Below, piece by piece: positions 35,779 to 46,100 of a stretch of DNA of 64,000 nucleotides; position 1 is the first letter of the stretch; each line of letters opens with the position of its first letter. The notes under the pieces were generated by a model that worked only from the letters and a program-made list of their open reading frames with translations, was not told the DNA's origin and did no database searches. The position numbers and the translations under genes were made by a program. This DNA comes from JAWLAT01 sp041395325 (GTDB taxonomy: Bacteria > Pseudomonadota > Gammaproteobacteria > Xanthomonadales > SZUA-5): NCBI GenBank assembly GCA_041395325.1, contig JAWLAT010000001.1, forward strand, positions 286,433-350,432. Reading direction: 5' to 3'.

Positions 35779-36130
35779 GCTGGATCTCCAGGCGCGATGG
35801 GCAATGGCAGGGGTTGGCAGTGGCGTGCTGTAGGCCGCCGTTGCAGAGCCCATGAACGCTAGCAGGCCGCTACGGGCGCGCAATGGGCTCCGTGCAACAC
35901 CAAAAGGATCAGGCAAGAATGGCGAAGGAATGGGCTAGCGCGGTGTCCTGTAACCGCGCCAATGCTGCATGGCCTGGTGATCGAGCGCGGGCTGAATGGG
36001 AACTGTCTGGACTGACCGGAAAATCGCCGGTTCAGTAGAAATGGGCAATCCATCGGGAGGAATGATCTAACCCCTTCCGGGCTCGGCTCACTACAGTGGA
36101 TCCACCGAAGCAATCAGGGACTGGCACGCG
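35779..36130. other. intergenic gap between divergent units
   Basis: The 352-base gap separates the Gal80-like gene (minus) from the cupin-CMD cluster (plus). It contains an inverted repeat ACCGG / CCGGT at 36015-36019 and 36027-36031, flanked by CTG / CAG, that may be an operator. A weak -10 box, TACAGT, lies at 36092-36097. No RNA gene is seen. Confidence 0.45.
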
Positions 36131-37285
36131 ATGACGATGCATTCACCCCCAGGATTGAGACGCTTGGTGCTCGTGCTGTGCGGACTGGCCGCCAGCATTC
36201 ACACAGTCAATGCGGAGACGCCCATGCAAACCCTCTACCCCAAGGCAGACCAGCAGATTTTCGAGGGCGGTGCCGAGCAGTTCACCGGAGAGGTCCGGGT
36301 CCGGATGCTGTTCCCGCCTACCGAGCACACCCATTTCTCGGGCGCCTATGTGACCTTCCAGCCCGGTGCCAGGACCGCCTGGCATCGTCACCCCGCTGGC
36401 CAGCACATGATCGTGACCGACGGCACCGCGCTGACCGGCACACGCGATGGCAAGGTCATTGAATTCCAGGCCGGTGAAACGGTCTGGTGCCCCCCGGACG
36501 TCGATCACTGGCATGGTGCGACCGAGCATCGGGCGATGACCCATCTGGTGCTGACCGGCAGTCGTGACGGCCAGAATGTGACCTGGAAGGAGCAAGTCAG
36601 CGACGCAGAGTACCGGGCCGGTCGTAGCTCACCGGCGCCGGGCGTTTCGACGCCCGCGGCACTGTCGACCCAGCAACGAGCCTTGGTGCCAATTGCTGCC
36701 CACACCGCCAGCGGCGATCTGCCGTCCCTGCAGGTGGCCATTGCGGCCGGACTGGAGGCGGGGCTGAGCATCAGCGAGATCCGCGAAGCGCAGACGCATC
36801 TGTACGCCTATGTGGGTTTTCCGCGTGCGCTCAACGGCGTCAGCACCTTGCTGGCAGTGGTCGAGGCGCGTCGGGCCGCCGGTCAGAGCGACGTGGCGGG
36901 TCCAGAGCCTGCGCCCTTTCCTGACGAAGGCAGTCTGGAACTGGGACAGACGGTGCAGACCGAACTTGTCGGCCAGCCGGTCACCGGTCCGCTGTTCGAC
37001 TTTGCCCCGGGCCTGAATCAGCTGCTGCAACGACATCTGTTCGGCGATCTGTTCGCCCGCGGGGTGCTTGATCACGCCGCCCGCGAGATCGTCACCGTGG
37101 CGGCGCTGGCGAGCGTGACCGGGGTTGAGCCGCAGTTGCGATCGCACATTGCGATGTCCCGCAATGCCGGCGTCAGCGACGCTCAGCTGGCGGACATCGC
37201 GGCTGTACTCGAACAAACCGTCGGCGAACTGGAGGCGGGCAGGGTGCGGGCGGCGCTTGCCGCTGTGCCGCCGGCGCAGCCCTGA
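36131..37285 (+). CDS. exported cupin - carboxymuconolactone decarboxylase fusion
   Basis: 384 residues. A signal peptide (LVLVLCGLAASIHTVNA) precedes a cupin domain (about 45-145; GARTAWHRHPAGQHMIV then PPDVDHWHGA, the metal His set) and a C-terminal CMD/AhpD-like domain (about 265-375; LLQRHLFGDLFARGVLDHAAREIVTVAALASV). The usual CMD form is cytoplasmic and redox active; a CxxC is not seen here. First gene of a plus-strand cluster. Role in oxidising or opening an aromatic or aldehyde substrate is inference. Confidence 0.88.
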   Translation: MTMHSPPGLRRLVLVLCGLAASIHTVNAETPMQTLYPKADQQIFEGGAEQFTGEVRVRMLFPPTEHTHFSGAYVTFQPGARTAWHRHPAGQHMIVTDGTALTGTRDGKVIEFQAGETVWCPPDVDHWHGATEHRAMTHLVLTGSRDGQNVTWKEQVSDAEYRAGRSSPAPGVSTPAALSTQQRALVPIAAHTASGDLPSLQVAIAAGLEAGLSISEIREAQTHLYAYVGFPRALNGVSTLLAVVEARRAAGQSDVAGPEPAPFPDEGSLELGQTVQTELVGQPVTGPLFDFAPGLNQLLQRHLFGDLFARGVLDHAAREIVTVAALASVTGVEPQLRSHIAMSRNAGVSDAQLADIAAVLEQTVGELEAGRVRAALAAVPPAQP

Positions 37286-37301
37286 ACGGGCGACCACCGA
37301 C

Positions 37302-37823
37302 ATGGTTGAGCCTCATCGCCAGCAGCACTCACGGCCAGTGCCTGGTCGGCTGCTGGCCATGGTCCTGGCCTGCTCTGCCGCGGCGTCCGGGCAGCAGGTC
37401 CTCGCCGTCCAACCCTCATCCACCCGGGAGGTGGCCATGATTTCCATTCAGGTGACGGTGGGCGATCAGGTTCTGCACGCCCATCTCGACGACACTGCGG
37501 TCGCCCGCGACTTTGTCAGCCTGTTGCCGCTGCAGCTCAAGCTGCGGGATTTTCACGCCACTGAAAAGGTGGCCGATCTGCCCCGTCGGCTGGACACCAG
37601 CCAGGCCCCGGCTCACTACGCGCCGGCACGCGGCGACATCACCTATTACGCCCCCTGGGGCAACCTGGCGATCTTCTACAAGCCCTTCCAGTCCTCCCAG
37701 GGATTGGTGCGCCTGGGCGCCTTCGATGGGCCGATCGACGCGCTGCTGACCGATGCCGGCCAGCCGCTTCGCATCGAGCTCGCACCGTCTACTGCTGTTA
37801 CGGAGTCTTCCCATGTCCAATGA
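37302..37823 (+). CDS. cyclophilin-like fold protein, exported
   Basis: 173 residues. The core from residue 46 (MISIQVTVGDQVLHAHLDD) to FDGPIDALL is the cyclophilin-like family often found beside cupin-CMD and alcohol dehydrogenase genes. This one has an N-terminal extension with a hydrophobic stretch (LLAMVLACSAAASGQQVLA), a likely signal. The ATG at 37302 is preferred for this reason; a shorter start at 37437 would give the usual cytoplasmic protein. Its end overlaps the dehydrogenase gene by 11 bases. Confidence 0.72.
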   Translation: MVEPHRQQHSRPVPGRLLAMVLACSAAASGQQVLAVQPSSTREVAMISIQVTVGDQVLHAHLDDTAVARDFVSLLPLQLKLRDFHATEKVADLPRRLDTSQAPAHYAPARGDITYYAPWGNLAIFYKPFQSSQGLVRLGAFDGPIDALLTDAGQPLRIELAPSTAVTESSHVQ

Positions 37824-38976
37824 ACACGATCCCCGTCGCCGTCAATTCATCGGCACAACCACGCTGGCCGGCAGCGGGCTGCTGCTGAGCGGCGCTTCGC
37901 AGCTGCTGGCCAGCGCGGAAGCCGGCCGCAACATCCCGGCACGCGGCTATGCCGCCGTCGACACCTCTGGCCAGCTGGTGCCCTGGAACTTCGAGCGCCG
38001 ACCGGTCGGCGACAACGATGTGTTGATCGAGATCCGCTTTGCCAGCATCTGCCATTCCGACATTCACCAGATGAAGGGCCATTGGGGACCGCAGAAGTAC
38101 CCGCAGGTGCCCGGTCACGAGATCGTCGGTGTGGTGGCTGCCGTGGGTCGCAAGGTCACCCGTTTCAAGGTGGGTGATCGCGCCGGCGTCGGCTGCATGG
38201 TGGACGGCAATCCCGCCTGCGAGAGCTTTCAGCAGGGTGAGGAACAGTACTGCCCAGACACCCTTTTCACGTACGGCAATCCTGACCCGCGCTCACCCAC
38301 CGGCATCACCCAGGGTGGCTATGCCAACAACATCGTCGTCAACGAGCACTTTGCCGTGCACCTGCCCGAGCAGATCAGCTTTCAGGAAGCGGCGCCGCTG
38401 CTCTGTGCGGGTATCACCACCTACTCGCCGCTGATGAAGTTCCAGCTCAAGCGCGGCGACAAGGTTGGTGTGGCCGGCATCGGCGGTCTGGGTCATCTGG
38501 CCATCAAGCTCGCCGTCTCCAAGGGCGCGGAAGTCACCGCCTTCACCACTTCGCCCGACAAGGTCCAGGACATTCTGGGTTTTGGTGCCAGCCGCGCGGT
38601 GGTGGTCGACAGCCCGGCTGCGCTGGCGCCCTACGCCGCCCAGCTCGATTGCCTGATCTCGACGATCCCGGTGCAGTTCAACGTGGCTGCCTATGCCTCG
38701 ACGGTGAAGCCCTTCGGGACCTTCACGCAGGTCGGCATGCCCGAGCGCTTCGAGCTCACGCTGAGCGCCATCGCGCTGTCGCACAGCCGGGTCAACTTCA
38801 ATACCTCGCTGATCGGCGGCATGCGCGAGACCCAGGAGATGGTCGACTACTGCGCCGAGCACGGGGTCTTGCCAACGATCCAGGTGATTCAGGCCGACGC
38901 CATCAACCAGGCCTGGGAGAGCGTGGTCAACAAGCAGGCCCGCTATCGCTACGTCATCGACGCGGCAAGCTTCTGA
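37813..38976 (+). CDS. Tat-exported zinc alcohol dehydrogenase
   Basis: 387 residues resembling YahK-type aldehyde reductases. The N-terminus has a Tat motif (RRRQFIG) followed by a hydrophobic stretch. The catalytic zinc site is present (CHSDIH, GHEIVG, and a Cys in VDYCAEHG), as is the NADP loop GIGGLGHLAIK. The structural zinc loop is DGNPACESFQQGEEQYC, where two of the four usual Cys are missing. The enzyme would be folded and loaded with cofactor before Tat export. Neighbours suggest an aldehyde or aromatic detoxification role. Confidence 0.85.
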   Translation: MSNEHDPRRRQFIGTTTLAGSGLLLSGASQLLASAEAGRNIPARGYAAVDTSGQLVPWNFERRPVGDNDVLIEIRFASICHSDIHQMKGHWGPQKYPQVPGHEIVGVVAAVGRKVTRFKVGDRAGVGCMVDGNPACESFQQGEEQYCPDTLFTYGNPDPRSPTGITQGGYANNIVVNEHFAVHLPEQISFQEAAPLLCAGITTYSPLMKFQLKRGDKVGVAGIGGLGHLAIKLAVSKGAEVTAFTTSPDKVQDILGFGASRAVVVDSPAALAPYAAQLDCLISTIPVQFNVAAYASTVKPFGTFTQVGMPERFELTLSAIALSHSRVNFNTSLIGGMRETQEMVDYCAEHGVLPTIQVIQADAINQAWESVVNKQARYRYVIDAASF

Positions 38977-38990
38977 GCCGCGCTGCGACC

Positions 38991-40427
38991 ATGGCCGTCA
39001 GCGATCAAGCGATCCCGGAGTCGGCTGCCGGCCATGGTCGGCCGGCGGGCCTGGGCGCCCATCCCGTGGCCACATTGACCGTGGCGTCGCTGGCCACGGC
39101 GCTGGTGTTGCTGGTGTTCACCGTGCCGTTGACGACCATGACGGCCACCGTGCAGGCGCTGGATGCCAGTGTGACCGCCCAGGCCTGGATCTACAGCGCC
39201 ATGAGCATCGGTGCCGCCGCGGGCTTGCTGGGCAGCGGTGCGATCGGCGATGAACTCGGTCGTCGGCGCACCTTCGTCGCCGGCACCCTGCTGCTGGGGC
39301 TGGCGTCCCTGATCGCCGCGCTGGCGCCGACGGCGTTGTGGCTGGTGGTGGCGCGTCTGCTGCAAGGACTGGGTGGCGCCGCGATTCTGGCCTGCAGCCT
39401 CGGCCTGATCGGGCAGGCCTGGTCCGGCCCGGCACTGGCTCGCGCCACCGGCATCTGGGGCGCGGCGCTGGGCGCCGGGGTGGCACTGGGTCCCATCCTC
39501 TGGTCCGAGCTGGTCAAGGTGGGTGGCTGGCGTCTCCCGCACACGGTCTCGACGGTGGCCGCGCTGCTGCTGGCCGTGGTGGGTGGGCGCTGGCTCAGTG
39601 AATCCCGTGCCAGCCAGCGGCGCCCCATCGATGTGCTCGGCATGCTGCTGTTTGCCGCAGCCACGACCTGCCTGCTTGCCGGCCTGACCCAGCTTCGAGT
39701 CGATTGGCGCGGCCCCTTGGTGTGGGGACTGCTGGCCGCAGGCGGCGCCGGCTTGGCTGGCTTCGTGCAGGTGCAGCGGCGCAGCCGCGCGCCGATGCTC
39801 GATCTGGCGCTGTTTCGACGCGCCGATTTCACCGCTGCCAGTGTCGCCGCGCTGGCCTCCGGCGCTGGCGTGCTGTCCTTGATGTCGCTGGTGCCGGTCA
39901 TGGTCGAGCGGGTCATGGGTCGTGACACGCTCAGCGCCGCGATCGTACTGGTGGCCTGGTCGGCCACCAGTTCGGTCACCGCCTTTGCCTCGCGCTGGCT
40001 GCCGGGTACGCCGCGTCAACTGCTGATCGGCGGCTTGCTCGGCTGCGCCATCGGCCAGTTGGCCATTTACGCCATCGGCCCGGACAGCGGCTGGGCTCAG
40101 CTGCTGCCGGGTTTGTTCATTGCCGGTGCCGCCAACGGCATCCTCAATGCCGCCCTGGGCCATCAGGCCGTGGCCAGTGTGCCGCTGGACCGGAGTGCGA
40201 TGGGCAGTGGCGCCAACAACACCGCGCGCTATCTGGGTTCGGCCACCGGACTGACGATCTGCGCCCTGCTGCTGCTCGGGTCCAATGGCGCCAGCGATGT
40301 TGCCGAGCTGACGCTCGGTTGGCGGCAGGCGGTGCTGGTCACCGTCGGCGCCTCGCTGCTGGGCGCCATCGCCGTGTGGCTGCTGCGCGACGCGCCAGAC
40401 CGCACACACGCACAGGCCAAACGATGA
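38991..40427 (+). CDS. MFS exporter, DHA2 type
   Basis: 478 residues with about 14 membrane helices. Motif A is seen as GDELGRRRTFVAG after helix 2, and helix 5 has an ALGAGVALGP stretch like the antiporter motif C. DHA2 transporters use the proton gradient to pump out drugs and organic molecules. It starts 14 bases after the dehydrogenase gene, so it is likely in the same transcript and may export the substrate or product of the cluster. Confidence 0.88.
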   Translation: MAVSDQAIPESAAGHGRPAGLGAHPVATLTVASLATALVLLVFTVPLTTMTATVQALDASVTAQAWIYSAMSIGAAAGLLGSGAIGDELGRRRTFVAGTLLLGLASLIAALAPTALWLVVARLLQGLGGAAILACSLGLIGQAWSGPALARATGIWGAALGAGVALGPILWSELVKVGGWRLPHTVSTVAALLLAVVGGRWLSESRASQRRPIDVLGMLLFAAATTCLLAGLTQLRVDWRGPLVWGLLAAGGAGLAGFVQVQRRSRAPMLDLALFRRADFTAASVAALASGAGVLSLMSLVPVMVERVMGRDTLSAAIVLVAWSATSSVTAFASRWLPGTPRQLLIGGLLGCAIGQLAIYAIGPDSGWAQLLPGLFIAGAANGILNAALGHQAVASVPLDRSAMGSGANNTARYLGSATGLTICALLLLGSNGASDVAELTLGWRQAVLVTVGASLLGAIAVWLLRDAPDRTHAQAKR

Positions 40428-40553
40428 GCCCGGTCGAATGCCATACGGCGGGGATCGGATGGGTCCGATCGCCATTCACCGCATTCATTCAGTGCATCGG
40501 CGCTTCGTGTTCCGCGCTGACGCCAGAGTCGCCACCCCACTGAGGACTACACC

Positions 40554-42221
40554 ATGTCGAACCGCTCCGAGCGCTTTCCGCCGCTCAGTCGCCGCCAACT
40601 GCTGCACGCCGCGACCGGTGCATCCCTGCTGTTGGCGCTGCCTCGCATGGCAAGATCGTCCACCGGACCGGTCGTGGAGATCGCGACCGGTCGCCTGCAG
40701 GGCCAGCGGCGCGGCCCGGTCCAGCGCTTCCTCGGCATCCCTTATGCGCAATCGATTGCCGGGGCCAATCGCTTTCGACCGCCGCAATCGGTCGAGCCCT
40801 GGACCGGTGTGCGTCAGGCCGATCGCTATGCCGACTCCTCACCGCAGCAGCCGGCCGAGATGGCGACGCCGGTCACGCCCGCCTTTCAGCCACCCGACTA
40901 TGTGCGCAGCGGCGACGACTGCCTGGCGCTGAACGTCTGGGCGCCGGCTGACGCCAGTGGCCCACTTCCAGTGATGGTCTGGCTGCATGGAGGCGGTTGG
41001 ACCAGCGGCAGCGGTTCCTGCGCGATCTACGATGGCGAGAATCTCGCCCGTCGGGGCGACGTCGTGGTGGTCACCCTCAATCATCGACTCGGCGCGTCGG
41101 GTCTGACGGATCTGTCGCGGCTCGGCGAGGATTTCGCCGACAGCGCCAATCTCGGCATTCGCGACATGCTTGCGGCGCTGCATTGGGTCCGCGACAACAT
41201 TGCCGCTATTGGTGGTGATCCCGATCGGGTCACGATCTTTGGTGAATCCGGCGGTGGCTGGAAGGTCGCCACGATGCTCGGCGTGCCCGCGGCCAAGGGC
41301 CTGTTCCATCGAGCCATCATCGAGAGCGGCCCGTTGATCCGTTTCATGGAACCTGCGGCCGCCGATGAGGTGGCCCAATCGTTGCTCAAGGCCCTGGGGA
41401 TCTCCAGCAGCGATCCGCAGAAGTTGTTCGAACTCGACGCGGCCGACATCATCGCCGCCGAGGCGGCGGTGCTGGCCGCGACACCGATGTCAATGAGCAC
41501 TCCCGGTTTCCCGACCGGCTTCTGGCCGGTGCTCGACGGCGAACTGATTCCGGCACACGTGTTCGATGGTCGTGCCGCGCCGAGCAGCCTCGATGTGCCA
41601 TTGCTGATCGGCCAGACGGGGACCGAGTTCAGCCTGTTCATGCTGGGTGATCGATCGGCCTACGACCTCGACGGCGAGCAGCTGCAGCAGCGCGTCTCGC
41701 AGACCTTCGGAGCTGCAGACGCCAGCGGGATCATCGATCGCTATCGCAGTGACTACCCGGCGGACAATCCCTCGGCGCTGTGGTTCCGGATCTACTCCGA
41801 CTACGGCATGGCCGTGCTCAGCTCGGAGGTCATGGACGTGCGCGCGGTACCCGGTGCCGCCCCGGTCTATGCCTACCGATTCAATTGGAAGACGCCCATC
41901 CACGAGGGCAAGCTGCATTCGCCGCACACCATCGAGATCCCCTTCGTCTTTGACAACGCCACCACCGAGGCCGGCCGGATCATGACCGGCGGAGGGGCTG
42001 AGGTGGCCGCCCTGGCAGACCGCGTCTCGACGGCCTGGGTGAACTTCGCGCGTAGCGGGCAACCGTCGGCCGAAGGTCTGCCGCCCTGGCCGGCCTACAG
42101 CCGCGCCGATCGGCACAGCCTGCACATCGACAACAGCAGCCAGGTGCGTCCGTACATCGATGCGCAGATGCGCGAGCTGTTTCGGCGCAAGCTCTGGCAG
42201 CAGGCGGGCGTGAGCGGATGA
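40554..42221 (+). CDS. Tat-exported type-B carboxylesterase
   Basis: 555 residues. A Tat signal (SRRQLLHAATGASLLLALP) precedes an alpha/beta hydrolase. PVMVWLHGGGWTSGS is the oxyanion loop, FGESGGGW holds the nucleophile S232, and a C-terminal HSPHTIEIPFVF holds the catalytic His region. It hydrolyses esters in the periplasm; the exact substrate is unknown. Follows the MFS gene after 126 bases. Confidence 0.9.
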   Translation: MSNRSERFPPLSRRQLLHAATGASLLLALPRMARSSTGPVVEIATGRLQGQRRGPVQRFLGIPYAQSIAGANRFRPPQSVEPWTGVRQADRYADSSPQQPAEMATPVTPAFQPPDYVRSGDDCLALNVWAPADASGPLPVMVWLHGGGWTSGSGSCAIYDGENLARRGDVVVVTLNHRLGASGLTDLSRLGEDFADSANLGIRDMLAALHWVRDNIAAIGGDPDRVTIFGESGGGWKVATMLGVPAAKGLFHRAIIESGPLIRFMEPAAADEVAQSLLKALGISSSDPQKLFELDAADIIAAEAAVLAATPMSMSTPGFPTGFWPVLDGELIPAHVFDGRAAPSSLDVPLLIGQTGTEFSLFMLGDRSAYDLDGEQLQQRVSQTFGAADASGIIDRYRSDYPADNPSALWFRIYSDYGMAVLSSEVMDVRAVPGAAPVYAYRFNWKTPIHEGKLHSPHTIEIPFVFDNATTEAGRIMTGGGAEVAALADRVSTAWVNFARSGQPSAEGLPPWPAYSRADRHSLHIDNSSQVRPYIDAQMRELFRRKLWQQAGVSG

Positions 42222-42255
42222 TCGCCGCTGTTCGGCTTCGGCCAGGAGACCCGGC

Positions 42256-42891
42256 ATGAGGATCGGAATTCTGGGTTCGGGCAACGTGGCGCGGGCATTC
42301 GCTGCCGGCTTCAGCGCCGAAGGCCACCAGGTCATGCTCGGCACGCGCACGCCAGCGCAGTTGCAGGAATGGGCAAACGGGCTGGACGCTGCCATGCAGG
42401 TGGGTACACCGGCTCAGACCGCGGCATTTGGCGAGCTGATTGTCCTGGCCGTGGCCGGCGTTCACGCTGCGGCGGCCATCGCGCTGGCGGGGCCCGCGCA
42501 CTTCGCCGGCAAGGTGGTGCTCGATGCCACCAACCCGCTGGACAAATCCGGCGACCGGCCGGTCCTGCTTGGTGCACCGGGGACGTCTGGCGGCGAGTTG
42601 ATTCAGCAGGCCTTGCCGGATGCCCGGGTGGTCAAGGCCTTCAATACCGTCGGCTACTCGCACTTCTATCGCCCCCGGTTCAGCGGTGGCCCGCCAGACA
42701 TGTTCCTGTGTGGCAACGATCCGACGGCCCGGCAGGTGGTTGCCGGCCTCTGTCAGGACTTCGGCTGGCATCCCGTCGACGTCGGCGGCATGGAGGTTGC
42801 CCACTATCTGGAGGCGACCGGCATGCTGTGGATCACCCTGTGGCGCAACACCGGAGAATGGGACAGGGCCTTCAAGTTGCTGGGTCGATAG
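42256..42891 (+). CDS. F420-reductase-like NADP-binding protein
   Basis: 211 residues. The Rossmann loop GSGNVARAFAAGFSAEGHQVMLGTR is typical of the NADPH-dependent F420 reductase-like family, and the Arg after GT favours NADP. Followed by VLDATNPL and VVKAFNTVGYSHF. No signal peptide, so it is the one soluble cytoplasmic member of the cluster. It ends 188 bases before a bidirectional terminator. Confidence 0.85.
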   Translation: MRIGILGSGNVARAFAAGFSAEGHQVMLGTRTPAQLQEWANGLDAAMQVGTPAQTAAFGELIVLAVAGVHAAAAIALAGPAHFAGKVVLDATNPLDKSGDRPVLLGAPGTSGGELIQQALPDARVVKAFNTVGYSHFYRPRFSGGPPDMFLCGNDPTARQVVAGLCQDFGWHPVDVGGMEVAHYLEATGMLWITLWRNTGEWDRAFKLLGR

Positions 42892-43072
42892 TTCAACTGA
42901 CGCCGCTGGCCTGCCGCCCCCGAGTGCGGTCGCATCCCGCCATCCATCGATATCCCGTTGCCAAGGTGCCCGTGCCGGCTCAGTGCAGAGTTGCTCCCGC
43001 GAGTGTCGCTCTGATGGGCTGGCGGGCGTAGCCAACTGCAGGGGCCGATCGCACAAGCGTGGTCCTGAAAAG

Positions 43073-43105
43073 AAAAAACCCGGCAGGTTGCCCTGCCGGG
43101 TTTTT
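43073..43105. terminator. bidirectional Rho-independent terminator
   Basis: CCCGGCAGG (43079-43087), loop TTGC, CCTGCCGGG (43092-43100), flanked by six A on the left and five T on the right. It lies between convergent genes and can stop both. Confidence 0.9.
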
Positions 43106-43127
43106 CAATGCCGCCTTGTGGTGGCGA

Positions 43128-46100
43128 TCAGTCGCGGCGCATGGCCTGCAGACCGATACCCAGGCTCAGCAGCGCCAGCAGCAACAGGCTCCACTGACCC
43201 AGCGCAGGGACCGGTATCGCGCCGGTGCCCACCACCAGACTGTCGGTGTTGTTGCTCAGATCCGGGTCGGCAGTTGCGCTGCTGACCGTTGCCGTGGCCG
43301 AGATGTCACCGGCGAGCACCACGACCACCGTGATCTGGCAGTTGCTGCTGTCGCCGTTGGCCAGCGTGGCCACGCTCCAGCTCAGCGTGTTGCCGGTGAG
43401 AACGGCGCCGCAGGTGCTGCTGACGAAGCTCACCTTGCTCGACAGTTCCAGCGTGAAGTCGATGCCAGAGGCCGTGCCCGGGCCGTTGTTGGTGCCAGTC
43501 ACCGAGTAGACATAGCCTTCACCCACCGCCAGCGCACCGGCCACGTTGGACGTCAGCGTCACCGCCATGTCGGTCTCTTCGGCGCCCGTGATGGTCGACG
43601 TCGAGCTGTTGTTGCCCGCGCCCGGGTCCGCCGTGGCGCTGGTGATGGTCGCCGTGTTGACGATCTGACCCAGGTCGGCCACCACCACAGTGACGTTGCA
43701 GACCGCGCTCGCCGCTGGCGCCAGCGTGCCGACGTTCCACGTCAGGGTCGGGTCGGCGAAGGCCGCGCCGCAGTCATTGGAGACATGGTCGACCTGCAGC
43801 GGCAGCGAGTCGCTGACCACCACACCGGTGGCTGTCGACGGTCCGGCGTTGCTGGCGGTGAGCTGGTAGACGAAGCTGGAACCGACCAGCACCGGCGTCG
43901 GCACACCGGTCGCCACCTTGGTCACGCTCACATCCGCGCTGGCTGTCAGCGTGTCACTGTCAGTCGCGCTGTCGTTGGCCGCATTGGGGTCGCTGCCGCC
44001 GCTCACGGCCACCGTGGCCGTGTTGTCGAGCGTGCCGGTGGCCGCCGGGTCGATGGCGCAAGTGGCGGTGTAGGTCACGCTGCCACCGACGGGCAGGGTC
44101 ACGGCGTCATTGATGTTGCCCGTGCCGTTGGCCGCGCAGGTTCCGCCGGCGGTACCCACGCAGGTCCAGTTCACCGAGGTGCAGGCTGCCGGGAAGGTGT
44201 CGGCCACCGTGCCAGTGGCATTCGAGGGACCCGAGTTGGTCGCCACGATCGTGTAGACCGTGTTCTGGCCCGGCGTGGACGACGCCGTGCCGTTGGTCTT
44301 GGTGATCGCCAGATCGGACATGCCGCCCAGGGAGTCACTGTCAGTGGCGCTGTTGTTGCCAGCAACCGGATCGGTGACGCCGCCGGCGACGGCCACTGTA
44401 GCGGTGTTGTCGAGCGTACCGACGGCCGCCGGGTCGATCGCGCAGGTGGCCGTGTAGGTCACGCTGGCACCCAGCGGCAGGTTCACCGCGTCATTGATGT
44501 TGCCCGAACCGTTGGCGGTGCAAGTGCCGCCGCCGGCGCCAACGCAGGTCCAGGTGACCGTGGTGCAGGCCGCCGGGAAGGTGTCCGTCACCGTGCTCGC
44601 CAGGGCGTCGGAAGGACCAATGTTGCTCGCCACGATCGTGTAGACGGTGTTCAGGCCGGGGGTGGACGCCGCGGTGCCGTTGGTCTTGGAGATGGCGAGG
44701 TCGGCCACGACGTTGATGCCGGTGGTGGTCATCGCCGTGTCGTTGGCCGCGTTCGGATCCGGCGTGTTGGACGCGACCGTGACGGTGGCATTCAGCGTGC
44801 CGGTAGCCGAGGGCGCGACCGCCGCAACAATGGTCGCGGTGCGGCTGACGCCGTTGGCGGTCAGGCCGGCCCAGGTGCAGACCACCGGGCTGACGGCGTT
44901 GCAGGTGCCACCGCCGTCGGCGTTGGCCGAGACGAAGGTGGTGCCCACCGGCAGCGGCAGCGTCACTGTGACGGTGTCGGCATCGGCCGGACCGTTGTTG
45001 GTGGCCACCGCCGTGTAAGTCAGGTTGGTGCCCGCATTGACCGGGTCCGGCGCATCGGCCAGGGTGACCGACAGATCGGCAGTGCCGCCACCGCCTTCCA
45101 GGCGTGCCACATAGAAGTCGTAACCGTTACCGGCCCCGGTATGCACGCGGCCACCCAGCAGGATGCGGTCCATGGCGTCGACCAGCACGTCGTAGGCCGC
45201 GTCCAGCGAGCCGGCCTGGATGTCCAGTTCGACTACGCCAGCGGTGCCGAACATCGGGTCCAGTGTGCCGTCATCGAGAATGCGCACCACGGCGCTGTTG
45301 CCGCCGGCTGCGCCGCCCGCGACGATGCCGCCGCCGCTGTCGAGGCCGACACCGTAGGCGATGTCGAAGCCGGGGCCGATGTCCGCCGTCGACAAACCGG
45401 TGCCGTTGAAGGTCGCATCAAGCGCGCCAGCCGTGGTCAGGCGAGCTACGGAAAATGAGGCCGCGCCGGGGGTCGTTCCGACGACCACGACACGATCGCT
45501 GCCATCGACCAGCAGGTCGTAGCCGCCGTTGACGGCCACGCCGAATGTCCCGCCTGCGCCGAAAGTCCCGTCCAGTGCGCCGGTACTGGTCATTCGAGTG
45601 ACCTGGGTGCCGGACAAGTTCAGCAGGTTGCTGCTGGCGACGACGATGCGCCCGCTGCCATCAATGGCCACCGACTGACCGGCCTGACCGGGAATCGTGG
45701 CGATACCGGCCGTCCCGAACGTTGCATCCAGCGCACCGGCGGGCGTTACGCGCGCCACGATGCCATTGGTGCCGTCGGTGCCGGCCAGAACGATGTTGCC
45801 GCTGCCATCAAAGACCGCATCGAAGGCCCGCGCGTCGGTGCCCACATCGATCACCAACTCGCCGTCACCATCGAAGGTGGCGTCCGGGGTGATGCCGTCG
45901 GGGAGCAGGCGCAGGATGCCGATCTCGGCATTGTCATAGCGGCCGTTGACCGGCCCCAGCAAGACGATGCGTCCGCTGCCGTCGACCAACACCTTTTCGG
46001 CCGTGTGGCCACTGGCGGGGTCGCCGTTGAAGGTATGCGTGAACCCGAGTTGAGGCAGACCCGCGTCGTTGAGCCGTTGATAGACAAAGTCGGCATCGGT

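Noticed and set aside
38949..40475. A 508-codon minus-strand frame
   Set aside because: Antisense shadow of the MFS gene; no domain seen.
43900..44720. Tandem repeats that could suggest a CRISPR array
   Set aside because: The repeats are about 375 bases, in frame and protein coding; no short direct repeats with unique spacers occur.
43059..45458. A 799-codon plus-strand frame opposite the DUF11 protein
   Set aside because: It is the mirror of the repeat-rich minus-strand gene; its residues are mostly Gly, Arg and Val in low-complexity runs with no family match.
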